A DNA stretch of 64,000 nucleotides from Acidobacteriota bacterium. GTDB lineage: Bacteria > Acidobacteriota > Vicinamibacteria > Vicinamibacterales > 2-12-FULL-66-21. How positions within the stretch are numbered: position 1 is the stretch's first letter; the number at the start of each line of letters is the position of its first letter. This document shows positions 1 to 7,953 of the stretch, one piece after another. The translations under genes were made by a program, and so were the position numbers. The DNA is taken from assembly GCA_003222675.1 (NCBI GenBank), contig QHWT01000042.1:39258-103257 (forward strand). The letters are read 5' to 3'. The notes under the pieces were generated by a model, which was given only the letters and a program-made list of their open reading frames with translations, made no database searches and was not told the origin of the DNA.

Positions 1-782
1 CCGAAGGGCTTCGTCTTGGCGGCATCGACGACTTCCCACACGTCGATGTTCATCCGATCGCACATCAGCGCGAGCTCGTTGACCAGGCCGATGTTCACCG
101 CGCGGAACGTGTTCTCCAACAGCTTCACCATCTCGGCGACGCGCGTCGAGCTGACCGGCACAATTGTTTCGATCGCCGAGCCATACAGTTCCTTTGCGAG
201 CGCGCAGCAGGTCGGCGTGCACCCTCCAACCACCTTCGGCACGTTGTGAGTCTGGAATGTCGGGTTGCCCGGATCGACGCGCTCGGGCGAGAAGGCGAGA
301 AAGAAATCCACGCCCGCCTTGAGGCCTGTGGCCTCCAGCATCGGCTGCACGACTTCGTCGGTGGTTCCGGGATAGGTGGTCGACTCGAGGACGATGAGCA
401 TCCCGGGACGCAGATGCTTCGCGATGCCTTCCACCGCGGAGACGATGTAGGACATGTCGGGGTCCTTCGTCTTGCGCAGCGGCGTCGGCACGCAGATGTT
501 GATCGTATCGAGTTCGCGGACGACCGAGAAGTCCGTGGTCGCGTCGAGACGTCCCGCGGCGCGCAGCGCCTGCACGTCTAGAGTCTGGACGTCGGGGATA
601 TACGATCGACCATCGTTGATCGACTGCACCTTCCGTAGATCCAGGTCGATCCCCGTCGCGCGAAACCCTGCCTTCCCGAGTTCCACCGCGAGCGGCAAGC
701 CCACGTAGCCCAGGCCGACGATGCCCGTGCGCGCGCGACGGGTCCGAAGCTTCTCGCGAAGCGCATCCGCAATCGCTGACAT
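1..782 (-). CDS. Nucleotide-sugar dehydrogenase (WbpA/UDP-GlcNAc dehydrogenase type), C-terminus cut by window edge
   Basis: Oxidises the C6 of a UDP-sugar to the uronic acid with NAD, supplying an acidic sugar for the exopolysaccharide. The minus-strand frame reads MSAIADALREKL, then a Rossmann segment GIVGLGYVGLPLAVELGKAG, then ICVPTPLRKTKDPD, ESTTYPGTTDE and FSPERVDPG, all hallmarks of the UDP-glucose/UDP-GlcNAc dehydrogenase family. About 260 residues are present; the catalytic-Cys and C-terminal domains lie beyond base 1. I chose the ATG at 782 because AGGA sits about 9 bases upstream. An in-frame ATG at 797 overlaps the stop of the upstream ATPase gene as ATGA and is the alternative. 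It is the last visible gene of the EPS operon. The exact sugar substrate cannot be read from sequence. Confidence 0.88.
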   Translation of the reverse strand, partial: MSAIADALREKLRTRRARTGIVGLGYVGLPLAVELGKAGFRATGIDLDLRKVQSINDGRSYIPDVQTLDVQALRAAGRLDATTDFSVVRELDTINICVPTPLRKTKDPDMSYIVSAVEGIAKHLRPGMLIVLESTTYPGTTDEVVQPMLEATGLKAGVDFFLAFSPERVDPGNPTFQTHNVPKVVGGCTPTCCALAKELYGSAIETIVPVSSTRVAEMVKLLENTFRAVNIGLVNELALMCDRMNIDVWEVVDAAKTKPF

Positions 783-793
783 CGATGCGTTCC

Positions 794-2116
794 TCATGTG
801 TTCGCGCGATAGTTCTTCTGGACGGGCGCGGAAATACCGAGCATAACGCGTTTGAGCCAGCCCAAGAAGCTCTCGTGCCGCGCCGCGAAGGCCGGCGCCT
901 GCGCCCCGGGCACCTGCAACCGCACGCGTCCGCCCGTCGTCGCGACCGGTTCGGGCGACGGCGTGATCGGTTGTCGCTGCGTCCGCAGCAGCCGGTATTC
1001 TTCGGCGAGCACGCGGCGTTGCTCGGCGAGCTCGCGCTCGCGTTGGCGCAGTGCTTCCTCGCGCTGATCCAACGCGCTGGCGCGCGCCTCTAGATGCGAT
1101 TCAATGCGCGGTGGCGCTATCGGGGGCCAGTTCACGTCGATCGCGGGCAACGCTGACGTTGCCACCGCGGTCGACGCGGGAGCGGCCGGCGCACCTGCAT
1201 GCGTGGCCGATCCTTTCGCCGCCGTCGCCTCCGCGAATGTGGCCCTTGGTGAGGTCTGCGCCGACGCGCCCCTTGGCGCGGTCGCCTCAGCGGAGACGCC
1301 CGGCAACACACCCGTGGTCTCCAGCTCGCCGAGCACGTCGACGATGAGTTCGCGATCGATCTGGCGACGCTCCTCTGCGTAGCCGAAGACGAGCGCGGCA
1401 TCGCAGATGACGTTGATGATGCGCGGCACGCCGCGGCTTCGAGTGTGGATGACCGCCGTGGCGTCGGCCGGGAACTCCAGCGGCGCGCCGAGCGCCGCGC
1501 GGCGGAGCCGGTGATTGATGTAGTGCAGCGTCTCGTCTGCATCGAGCGGCGGCAGGTGATAGCTGACCGTGATGCGCTGACGGAGTTGTTCGAGCTCCGG
1601 CGCATTCAGCTTGTCGCGCAGGTTCGGCTGGCCGACGAGCACGACCTGCATCAACTTGGACTTCTCCGTCTCGAGGTTCGACAGCATCCGCAGCTCCTCG
1701 AGCGCGGCGAGACTGAGATTCTGCGCTTCGTCGATGACGAGGAGCACGAGCCGGCCGGCGAGGCGCTGGTCGACCAGGTACTGCGCGAGATCGCGGAGGA
1801 GCAGCGGCTTGCTCCGGCCGCCAGGATCCAGGCCGAAGTCGATCATGATCGTCTCGAGCAGCTCTCGCGGCTCGAGCATCGTGTTCACGATCCGTCCGAC
1901 CGTCGTCTGACTGTCGAGATTGCGCAGCAGCGTCTGCAGCAGCGTCGTTTTTCCGGAGCCGATTTCTCCGGTGATCACGACAAATCCCGCCTGCGTCTCG
2001 AGGCCGTACCTCAGGTAGCCGAGGGCCTCCTGGTGCACCCGGCTCGGGTACAGGTATTCGGGATCCGGGCTCAGCGCGAACGGACGTTCACGTAATTGAT
2101 AAAACCGTTCGTACAT
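794..2116 (-). CDS. XrtA/PEP-CTERM-associated ExeA-like ATPase
   Basis: A 440-residue AAA ATPase of the ExeA/GspA-like type that travels with exosortase EPS clusters (the XrtA-associated ATPase family). The N-terminus MYERFYQLRERPFALSPDP is typical of the family. Walker A GEIGSGKTT is near residues 50-58, Walker B LLVIDEAQ near 125-132, and an RQRIT arginine-finger-like stretch follows. After about residue 270 comes an Ala/Pro-rich low-complexity linker, then a charged coiled coil (EEALRQRERELAEQRR), so the C-terminal third is probably a partner-binding region. The frame is open upstream to 2194, but the ATG at 2116 has GGAGG just before it and starts the conserved motif, 2 bases after the YvcK-like stop. 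Its exact role in EPS export or assembly is not established. Confidence 0.9.
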   Translation of the reverse strand: MYERFYQLRERPFALSPDPEYLYPSRVHQEALGYLRYGLETQAGFVVITGEIGSGKTTLLQTLLRNLDSQTTVGRIVNTMLEPRELLETIMIDFGLDPGGRSKPLLLRDLAQYLVDQRLAGRLVLLVIDEAQNLSLAALEELRMLSNLETEKSKLMQVVLVGQPNLRDKLNAPELEQLRQRITVSYHLPPLDADETLHYINHRLRRAALGAPLEFPADATAVIHTRSRGVPRIINVICDAALVFGYAEERRQIDRELIVDVLGELETTGVLPGVSAEATAPRGASAQTSPRATFAEATAAKGSATHAGAPAAPASTAVATSALPAIDVNWPPIAPPRIESHLEARASALDQREEALRQRERELAEQRRVLAEEYRLLRTQRQPITPSPEPVATTGGRVRLQVPGAQAPAFAARHESFLGWLKRVMLGISAPVQKNYRANT

Positions 2117-2117
2117 C

Positions 2118-3209
2118 TCACATGCCTCCGAGCTCTGACCGGGTTCGCCACGCGCCAAGCTTGCCCTGCGATATCGCGGTGATGGCGGAAGCAAGGCATT
2201 CGGGGTGATGGCGGATTTTCCCTGCCGGATGCTCCGACACGAGCGGCACGCCGATGGCGCGGATACCGAGGCGCTCCAGCGCGTTCAGCTCGAAAGTTCC
2301 CGTGACGAGCGGCACTGCGCCCCGCGCGCGGTAAGCGTCGGCGAGAGCGTCCGGCACGGGCATCGTGTTGTAGATCACGTAATCAAACAATTGCCAGCTC
2401 GCGTGTCGCTCGATCGTCAGCAGGTGATCGAGGATGCTGAAATTGTCCGTTTCGCCCGGCTCCGTCATCAGATTTGCGACAAGGATCCGGATTCCCTTCG
2501 ACACGTGAATCGCCTCTGTGACCGCCGGCACGAGCAAGGGCGGCAGAATGCTCGTGAACAGACTGCCTGGGCCTACGACGATTACATCGGCACTGCGCAG
2601 CGCATCGATGACCTGCGGCGAGCATCGCGGACGGTCCGGCAGCAGGGAGAGGCGCTCGATCCTGCCCCGCGCCGAAGCAATAGCCGTCTCGCCGCTCAAC
2701 ACCCGGCCGTCGGTGAACTCCGCGACCAGCGTCACGAGCTCGCTCGTCGCGGGCAACACGACGCCGCGCGCGCCGATGACGCGCGAGGCGATCTCGACGG
2801 CCTGCGCGAAATCGTTCGTGACATCGGCGAGCGCTGTCAGTACCAGGTTTCCGATCGCATGGCCGTTCAATCCGTCGCCCCCGCCGAAGCGGTACTGAAA
2901 GAGGTCTGCGATCTGCGCGTGATTGTCGGACAGCGCGGCAAGACAATTCCGAATGTCTCCAGGCGGGATGACGTTGAACTCCGCGCGCAGCCGTCCGGAG
3001 CTCCCGCCGTCGTCGGACGTGGCCACGATTGCGACCAGGCGTTCACGGGGCGCCGCGGCGTCGGCAAAAAGCACCGGGCGCAAGCCGCGCAACACGTTCG
3101 GAAGACCTGTGCCGCCGCCGACCGCCGCGACTCGCGGCGCGGTCCCGCGATGCGGCTCCGCCTGCAGGGGCTGTTCGGAATCAGCGTGCGGCAGCATGGA
3201 TGATCTCAT
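2118..3209 (-). CDS. YvcK/CofD-like protein (UDP-GlcNAc-binding gluconeogenesis-factor family)
   Basis: A 363-residue member of the YvcK/CofD-like family. Seen: the nucleotide-binding loop GGGTGLPNVLRGL near residue 32, ATSDDGGSSGRLR, GDIRNCLAALSDN and VVGPGSLFTSILPPLLV. Known YvcK proteins bind UDP-sugars and affect carbon and cell-wall metabolism, and usually sit beside rapZ and whiA-like genes. Here the gene lies inside an EPS operon: its start overlaps the stop of the nucleotidyltransferase gene by 4 bases (ATGA), and its end abuts the ATPase start. A role in sensing or supplying UDP-GlcNAc for EPS is plausible but is inference. The first about 25 residues are poorly conserved; the ATGA overlap supports the start used. 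Confidence 0.88.
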   Translation of the reverse strand: MRSSMLPHADSEQPLQAEPHRGTAPRVAAVGGGTGLPNVLRGLRPVLFADAAAPRERLVAIVATSDDGGSSGRLRAEFNVIPPGDIRNCLAALSDNHAQIADLFQYRFGGGDGLNGHAIGNLVLTALADVTNDFAQAVEIASRVIGARGVVLPATSELVTLVAEFTDGRVLSGETAIASARGRIERLSLLPDRPRCSPQVIDALRSADVIVVGPGSLFTSILPPLLVPAVTEAIHVSKGIRILVANLMTEPGETDNFSILDHLLTIERHASWQLFDYVIYNTMPVPDALADAYRARGAVPLVTGTFELNALERLGIRAIGVPLVSEHPAGKIRHHPECLASAITAISQGKLGAWRTRSELGGM

Positions 3210-4009
3210 CGCGCGTCGGTCGCGATCCGCAGGAGCGGGGGCGTGACGTCTTCGTCACCGGCGCGATCGTCGATCTCGTCTCCCACCATTGCTTCGATTG
3301 CAGGGAGCACCTCACCCACGGCCCGCTGATAATCCTCGGGGAAGTCGATCTCAATCCAGGGCAGCCCGCGCGTGCCGACGGCATGGAGCGACCGTACTTG
3401 CGCGAACTCGCGGAAGGCACGCGGCGCCCACGCGCGCAGCTCTCCCGCGGCGACGAGGCGATCCATGATCTCTACAAGGAGCGCGGCCCCCGCCGGACTG
3501 AATTTCACGATTCCAAGGTTCTCGCCGTCCGCCTCGGACGGATCCATTGTCTTCGACATGTCGACCACGCGGCCGCACCGGACTTTCACCTTCATTTCTT
3601 CTTCGCCGAAGGGCGGGTGGTGCGCTTCGCGATACGCAATCAGCAGCGCGTCCTGGTGCAGCGACGTCAGTAGATCCGTCAGCAGCACGGGGTGGAAGAG
3701 AACGTCACAATTCAGCACCACGAAGCCATCATAAAGCAGAGCTCGTGCCATCCAGAGCGAGTACAGGCTGTTTGTCTCGGCGAATCGCGTGTTCTCAACG
3801 TAAGTCACGCCGCTTCCACAAAGCGATCGCACCCGATCGGCCCCGCAACCGACCACGAGAGTGAGATCGTCCAGGCCCGCGCGTTCGAGGATCTGCATCT
3901 GCCGCTCGATGAGCGTCAGGCCGCCGGCCTCAACGAGACACTTCGGCTTGTCGGCCGCCGTGCCATTGAGCCTCGATCCCTTCCCGGCTGCCAGAATGAT
4001 TCCACGCAT
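3206..4009 (-). CDS. Sugar/phosphocholine-type nucleotidyltransferase
   Basis: A 267-residue nucleotidyltransferase that transfers a nucleoside monophosphate to a sugar-phosphate or phosphocholine-like substrate. The N-terminus MRGIILAAGKGSRL is the NTP-binding signature, followed by DKPKCLVEAGG (substrate Lys), ENTRFAETNSLYSLWMA and VVLNCDVLFH (metal-binding Asp). The NSLYSLW element is shared with phosphocholine cytidylyltransferase-like proteins (LicC group), so a non-sugar decoration of the polymer is possible. The ATG at 4009 begins the glycine-rich motif directly; the longer upstream frame has no family similarity. It lies 26 bases after the flippase stop, and its stop overlaps the YvcK-like start. 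The substrate is not determined. Confidence 0.85.
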   Translation of the reverse strand: MRGIILAAGKGSRLNGTAADKPKCLVEAGGLTLIERQMQILERAGLDDLTLVVGCGADRVRSLCGSGVTYVENTRFAETNSLYSLWMARALLYDGFVVLNCDVLFHPVLLTDLLTSLHQDALLIAYREAHHPPFGEEEMKVKVRCGRVVDMSKTMDPSEADGENLGIVKFSPAGAALLVEIMDRLVAAGELRAWAPRAFREFAQVRSLHAVGTRGLPWIEIDFPEDYQRAVGEVLPAIEAMVGDEIDDRAGDEDVTPPLLRIATDAR

Positions 4010-4035
4010 GCAGCGTCCCCCGTGTCGCGTAATGT

Positions 4036-5598
4036 CTATGCGGCAGGCGCCAGGGTTCGGCGCCGTCCAATCAGCTCCATCGCCTTGGCCACGTAGTGCG
4101 CGCGGTCCGGGCGTCCAACGGCGATCACGAAGAACAACGCCAGATAAGCCGCGACCGCAACCGTCGCTTCTATCAACACAGCCAGAAGCGTGCCGGATGA
4201 GATCCCGCGGAAGGGCGTGAGACACGCGGCCACAATCACCGCGGGCCAGAAGGCCGGCCACACTGCACGGCGTGCCACGCGCATCGTGGGCAAGCCGACG
4301 CGACGGCAGGCAGCAGGGAAGAGCACGAACATACTGGCGAAGGCGACGGGGATCAACGTGCCGATCGCGACGCCAACCAGTCCGAGGGACTTGACCAGGA
4401 GCGCACTGAGCGCGAGATTCACGAGCCCCGTGATGATGTTGACGAAAGCGAGATAGCGGACGCACCCCGCTCCCTTGAGCAGCGTAGTACTCGTGGCGTT
4501 ACCGACACGCAGCGTGACCGCAACCGCGAGGATCTGGATCACCGGCACGCTTCCGAGCATCTTTACGCCGACCCAGGCGCGGACGAGCGGCTGCGCCAGG
4601 AGGATCAGCATCACCGCGATCGGGACGACCATCGCGAGGGACAACCGCGTGCCCTCCACCAGCAGCTTCTGAAGCCGCTCGGTACGCTGCGTCGTGTCCG
4701 AGTCCACGATCACCGGGAACAGAACGGCGTTCAATTGATTCGTCAGCCGCTGCGTTCCCGAGATGATCCGATCCGCGACGGCCCAGACCGCAACCGGGGC
4801 GCTGCCCATGAACGCGCCGATGACGATCGCGTCGAGCTGATAATTGAGCTTGTTCGCCCAGTCGATGATGGACGTGTAAACGCTGAACCCGGCGACCTCG
4901 CGCAGCCGATCGCGGCGGAACAGCGACCAGCGGATGCTCAGCGGCGGATAGATGCGATAAGCGTTACGACGGTACATGAAGTACGCGACGATGCGGACGG
5001 TCGTGGTCGCGGCCACCAGCATGACGACGCCGTGTCCTGCCAGCAGCACGGCGGCATTCGCCAGGGCGACCATCGCGCTGGTGACGATGGCCACGAAGTT
5101 GTTCGCGTCATTCCGCTGGAACCCGCTGATGACGCCGCCGAACACGCTGAACGGAAAATTGAGCGCGACGTTCAGGCCGATGATGAGCAGGATCCATTGA
5201 CCGGTGTGCGCCTGCGCGGCCGTAATCCTGAAGATGTGATCGAGATTGAAGGCGAGGCCGACCGCCACCGCATACGAAACGACGCCGATCGCCGCAAACA
5301 GAAAGAACAACGTGCTTGCGATTTCATTCAGCGCTCGTGTGTCGCGATGGGCGCGGTATTGCGCCATGAACTTCACCAGCGCTCCGCCCAATCCCAGGTC
5401 AAGCACGGAGAAATGGATGGTGAGCGAGGCCGTGAGCGTCCACAGTCCGTAGGCCTCCTGCCCGAGGTGCCGCAGGTTGAACGGCAGCATCACGAACCCG
5501 AGTATCATCTCGACCGCGAGCGCGAAGTAGCGGGTCGTGATATTCCTGGCAATCGTCGCGAGCTGCCGGCGATCGTCCGGCGCCCAGGTCTCGCTCAT
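4036..5598 (-). CDS. Oligosaccharide flippase (Wzx/MATE-like polysaccharide exporter)
   Basis: A 520-residue integral membrane protein of the MOP/Wzx superfamily, predicted to move lipid-linked repeat units across the inner membrane. About 12-14 hydrophobic segments are visible. The N-terminal region has the family pattern (GFVMLPFNLRHLGQEAYG, then SVLDLGLGGALVKFMAQY), and conserved charged residues lie in the first helices. The ATG at 5598 is chosen because it forms an ATGA overlap with the stop of the upstream sugar-transferase gene, and because the protein aligns from MSETW onward; the upstream frame extension is an out-of-frame shadow of that gene. It presumably exports the polymer built on the carrier primed by the neighbouring transferase. 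Confidence 0.9.
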   Translation of the reverse strand: MSETWAPDDRRQLATIARNITTRYFALAVEMILGFVMLPFNLRHLGQEAYGLWTLTASLTIHFSVLDLGLGGALVKFMAQYRAHRDTRALNEIASTLFFLFAAIGVVSYAVAVGLAFNLDHIFRITAAQAHTGQWILLIIGLNVALNFPFSVFGGVISGFQRNDANNFVAIVTSAMVALANAAVLLAGHGVVMLVAATTTVRIVAYFMYRRNAYRIYPPLSIRWSLFRRDRLREVAGFSVYTSIIDWANKLNYQLDAIVIGAFMGSAPVAVWAVADRIISGTQRLTNQLNAVLFPVIVDSDTTQRTERLQKLLVEGTRLSLAMVVPIAVMLILLAQPLVRAWVGVKMLGSVPVIQILAVAVTLRVGNATSTTLLKGAGCVRYLAFVNIITGLVNLALSALLVKSLGLVGVAIGTLIPVAFASMFVLFPAACRRVGLPTMRVARRAVWPAFWPAVIVAACLTPFRGISSGTLLAVLIEATVAVAAYLALFFVIAVGRPDRAHYVAKAMELIGRRRTLAPAA

Positions 5599-6965
5599 GC
5601 CGCCCCCTTGCGGAAGAGCACGACCTTTACCGTGTCGAACACGATCGTCAGGTCGAAGAAGATGGAGAGGTGCTTGATGTAATAGAGGTCGTAGCGCAGC
5701 TTCTCCGTCGCGTCTTCGAGCGACGAGCCGTAGCGATATTTCACCTGCGCCCACCCGGTGATCCCGGGTTTGACGGCATGACGCTGCTGGTAGAAGGGAA
5801 CATTCTTCGACAGCTCCTCCACGAAATATGGGCGCTCGGGCCGCGGTCCGACGAAGCTCATGTCCCCGAGTATCACGTTCCAGAGCTGCGGCAGCTCGTC
5901 GAGCCGCGTCTTTCTGATGATCCGGCCGACGAAAGTGATGCGATCATCACCGTGCTTCGCCCACAGCGGCGTGCCGGTCTCGGCGTCCTTCCGCATCGAT
6001 CTGAACTTCGACAGTGTGAAGGTGCGGCCGTTCTCGCCGACGCGCTCCTGCCGGTAGAGCACAGGACGGCCATCCTCGAGCAGGATCGCCAGCGCGGTGA
6101 CCAGCATCGCGGGCAGCGCCAGGATGAGCATGATGAGCGACAGCGTGAGATCGATCGAGCGCTTCATCAGCCGCATCCCGCGTGAAACACAGAATCCGTC
6201 CGAGAAGATCAACCATGACGGACGGAGGTCATCGATCAGGATCTTGCCCGTCACGCGTTCGTAGGTCGTCGTCGCATCCTCGACGCGGACGCCAGCCATC
6301 TTCGCGCGCAGCAACTCCTGAACCGGCAGCTTTCCCCGCCGATCCGGCAACCCGACGACGATCCGGTCCACCTGGTGCTCCGCAATCAGCCGCTCGATGT
6401 CCGCGGGCGTGCCGACGATGGCGGGATTGACGATGCGCTCGCCGAGGCGCGAGGGGTCGTCGTCGATGAATCCGATAATGCGATACGCGAAGTCGTGCTG
6501 ATCGAGGATCTGCCGCGCGACCTTGCGCGCCGTCTCGCCCGTGCCGACAAACAGCACGCGCTCCTCGAGTTTCAGCGAGCCGGTGACCTGGTTGAACGCG
6601 AGGCGCCACCCCAGGATCGCGATCAGGAAGACGAACAGCGCCGACACGAAGATGCCGTTGCCGATCATCAACTGCGGCTGGAGAAAGTACAGCGCCGCCA
6701 GGACGATCGACGCGGCCCCGGCGGCCTGGAGCAGCCGCACGACGAGCTCGCGGTTCGAGTGGACCAGAGTGAGATCGTAGAAGTCGTTGTAGTACAGGCA
6801 CAGCTGGCAGATCACCGTGACGAGCGCAACCTTCCAGAGATTCGACTCGAGATCGGGCGTGTCCTGCACCAGCGCCGCCAGTGCGACCGATCCGAAGATC
6901 AGCAGCAGCTCGCCGGCGAAGATCGTCAGGCTGCGCGTCGAAACGTAACGGTTGAACAGCTGCAT
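5595..6965 (-). CDS. XrtA/PEP-CTERM-type polyprenyl glycosylphosphotransferase (initiating sugar transferase)
   Basis: A 456-residue transferase that starts the EPS repeat unit by moving a sugar-1-phosphate onto undecaprenyl phosphate. Domains in order: four or five N-terminal transmembrane segments (about 10-120), a Rossmann-like CoA-binding-type domain (VLFVGTGETARKVARQIL near 145, IGFIDDDPSRLG), a membrane-embedded helix near 275, and the catalytic bacterial sugar-transferase domain with LSKFRSMRKDAE, TRLDELPQLWNVILGDMSFVG (split: key residues TRLDELPQ and GPRPERP) and VKPGITGWAQV. The layout matches the transferase family linked to XrtA EPS loci. Its stop overlaps the flippase start, and the CpsD kinase stop lies 16 bases upstream of its start. 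Confidence 0.93.
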   Translation of the reverse strand: MQLFNRYVSTRSLTIFAGELLLIFGSVALAALVQDTPDLESNLWKVALVTVICQLCLYYNDFYDLTLVHSNRELVVRLLQAAGAASIVLAALYFLQPQLMIGNGIFVSALFVFLIAILGWRLAFNQVTGSLKLEERVLFVGTGETARKVARQILDQHDFAYRIIGFIDDDPSRLGERIVNPAIVGTPADIERLIAEHQVDRIVVGLPDRRGKLPVQELLRAKMAGVRVEDATTTYERVTGKILIDDLRPSWLIFSDGFCVSRGMRLMKRSIDLTLSLIMLILALPAMLVTALAILLEDGRPVLYRQERVGENGRTFTLSKFRSMRKDAETGTPLWAKHGDDRITFVGRIIRKTRLDELPQLWNVILGDMSFVGPRPERPYFVEELSKNVPFYQQRHAVKPGITGWAQVKYRYGSSLEDATEKLRYDLYYIKHLSIFFDLTIVFDTVKVVLFRKGAA

Positions 6966-6981
6966 GGCCGCGTCGATCGCC

Positions 6982-7878
6982 TTAGCCTGCGACGTACTTG
7001 TAGCCAGCGTAATCTTGATAGGTCGCCTCGGCGCCTACCTCATTGAGCACCAGCCCCAGCACTTTCGTCGTGTCGAGTCCCCCCAGCGCGCGCTCGATCG
7101 CGGGCTTCTGCGTCATTCCGGCGCGGACGATCAGAAGGATGCCGTCGGCCACAGCGGCGGCGATGTTCACGTCAGCGAGCGGCGCGACAGGCGGCATGTC
7201 GAGAATCAGCCGATCGAAACGCGTGCGCAGCGTGTCGATCGTGCGGCGCATCGCCGCGGATCCGAGGAGCTCCGCCGGATGGCTCGGCGGAACGCCGGAC
7301 GGGAGCACAGTGAGGTGGTGATCCGCCAGCGTCACGAGCGCATCATCCAGCGTCGCGCCACCCATGAGCACGTCAGTGAGGCCAGGCGCCTCCGGCAGGT
7401 CGAACAGGTGATGCACTGACGGACGGCGCAGGTCCGCGTCGATGAGCAGCACGCGCTGCGAGAATTCCTCAGCCATGGCGAGCGCGAGGTTCGCCGCCGT
7501 CAGGCTCTTGCCGTCTCCTTTCGCGGGACTCGTCACGATCAACACGCGCACCGCGCGGCCGTTCTCCATGCGACTGATTCGCGTCCGCAGCGACCGGTAC
7601 TGTTCGGCGGCAAGCGACTGAGGGGCCAGCGCAGCGACGAGATGACGATCGAGATTGACTTCGCGATGTGGTGAAGCCTGCTCGGCCAGTCGCGCCCGCG
7701 CTTCGCGGCGTTCGGCAATCGGCGTGGGCTCGACGATTGGTCGGTGCACCGGCGTCGGCGGCGGCGCAGCCACGGGGGATGGGGGCGTCCCCACCGGCGC
7801 GTCCGTTCCGATCGATCGCGTGCGCCGGGCGCTACCCTCACGTTCGGCCTTGTTCAGAATGTCCTGTATGCGGCTCAT
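6982..7878 (-). CDS. CpsD/CapB-family bacterial tyrosine kinase (Wzc-type cytoplasmic domain)
   Basis: A 298-residue BY-kinase that autophosphorylates a C-terminal tyrosine cluster and controls EPS polymerisation and export with the Wzz partner. Seen: a Pro-rich N-terminus (about 20-60), Walker A SPAKGDGKSLTAANLA near 118-133, Walker A' LLIDADLRRP near 145, Walker B LILDMPPV near 215, and a terminal tyrosine cluster (YQDYAGYKYVAG, four Tyr in about 12 residues). The membrane/periplasmic part is a separate protein, the Wzz-like gene 75 bases upstream, as in Gram-positive and XrtA systems. The spacer between the two holds a short tandem repeat. Confidence 0.93.
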   Translation of the reverse strand: MSRIQDILNKAEREGSARRTRSIGTDAPVGTPPSPVAAPPPTPVHRPIVEPTPIAERREARARLAEQASPHREVNLDRHLVAALAPQSLAAEQYRSLRTRISRMENGRAVRVLIVTSPAKGDGKSLTAANLALAMAEEFSQRVLLIDADLRRPSVHHLFDLPEAPGLTDVLMGGATLDDALVTLADHHLTVLPSGVPPSHPAELLGSAAMRRTIDTLRTRFDRLILDMPPVAPLADVNIAAAVADGILLIVRAGMTQKPAIERALGGLDTTKVLGLVLNEVGAEATYQDYAGYKYVAG

Positions 7879-7910
7879 AATAATCGTCAGCTCTCAGTGG
7901 CCCGTCAATC

Positions 7911-7938
7911 AGTTGCCAGTTGCCAGTTGCCAGTTGCC
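7911..7938. repeat. Four tandem copies of a 7-bp unit (AGTTGCC)
   Basis: Four exact head-to-tail copies fill much of the gap between the Wzz-like and CpsD-like genes. A short simple repeat inside an operon spacer can change length by slippage, and here it lies upstream of the kinase ribosome-binding region. No known function. Confidence 0.9.
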
Positions 7939-7953
7939 GGTTCTCCGTTGCGG

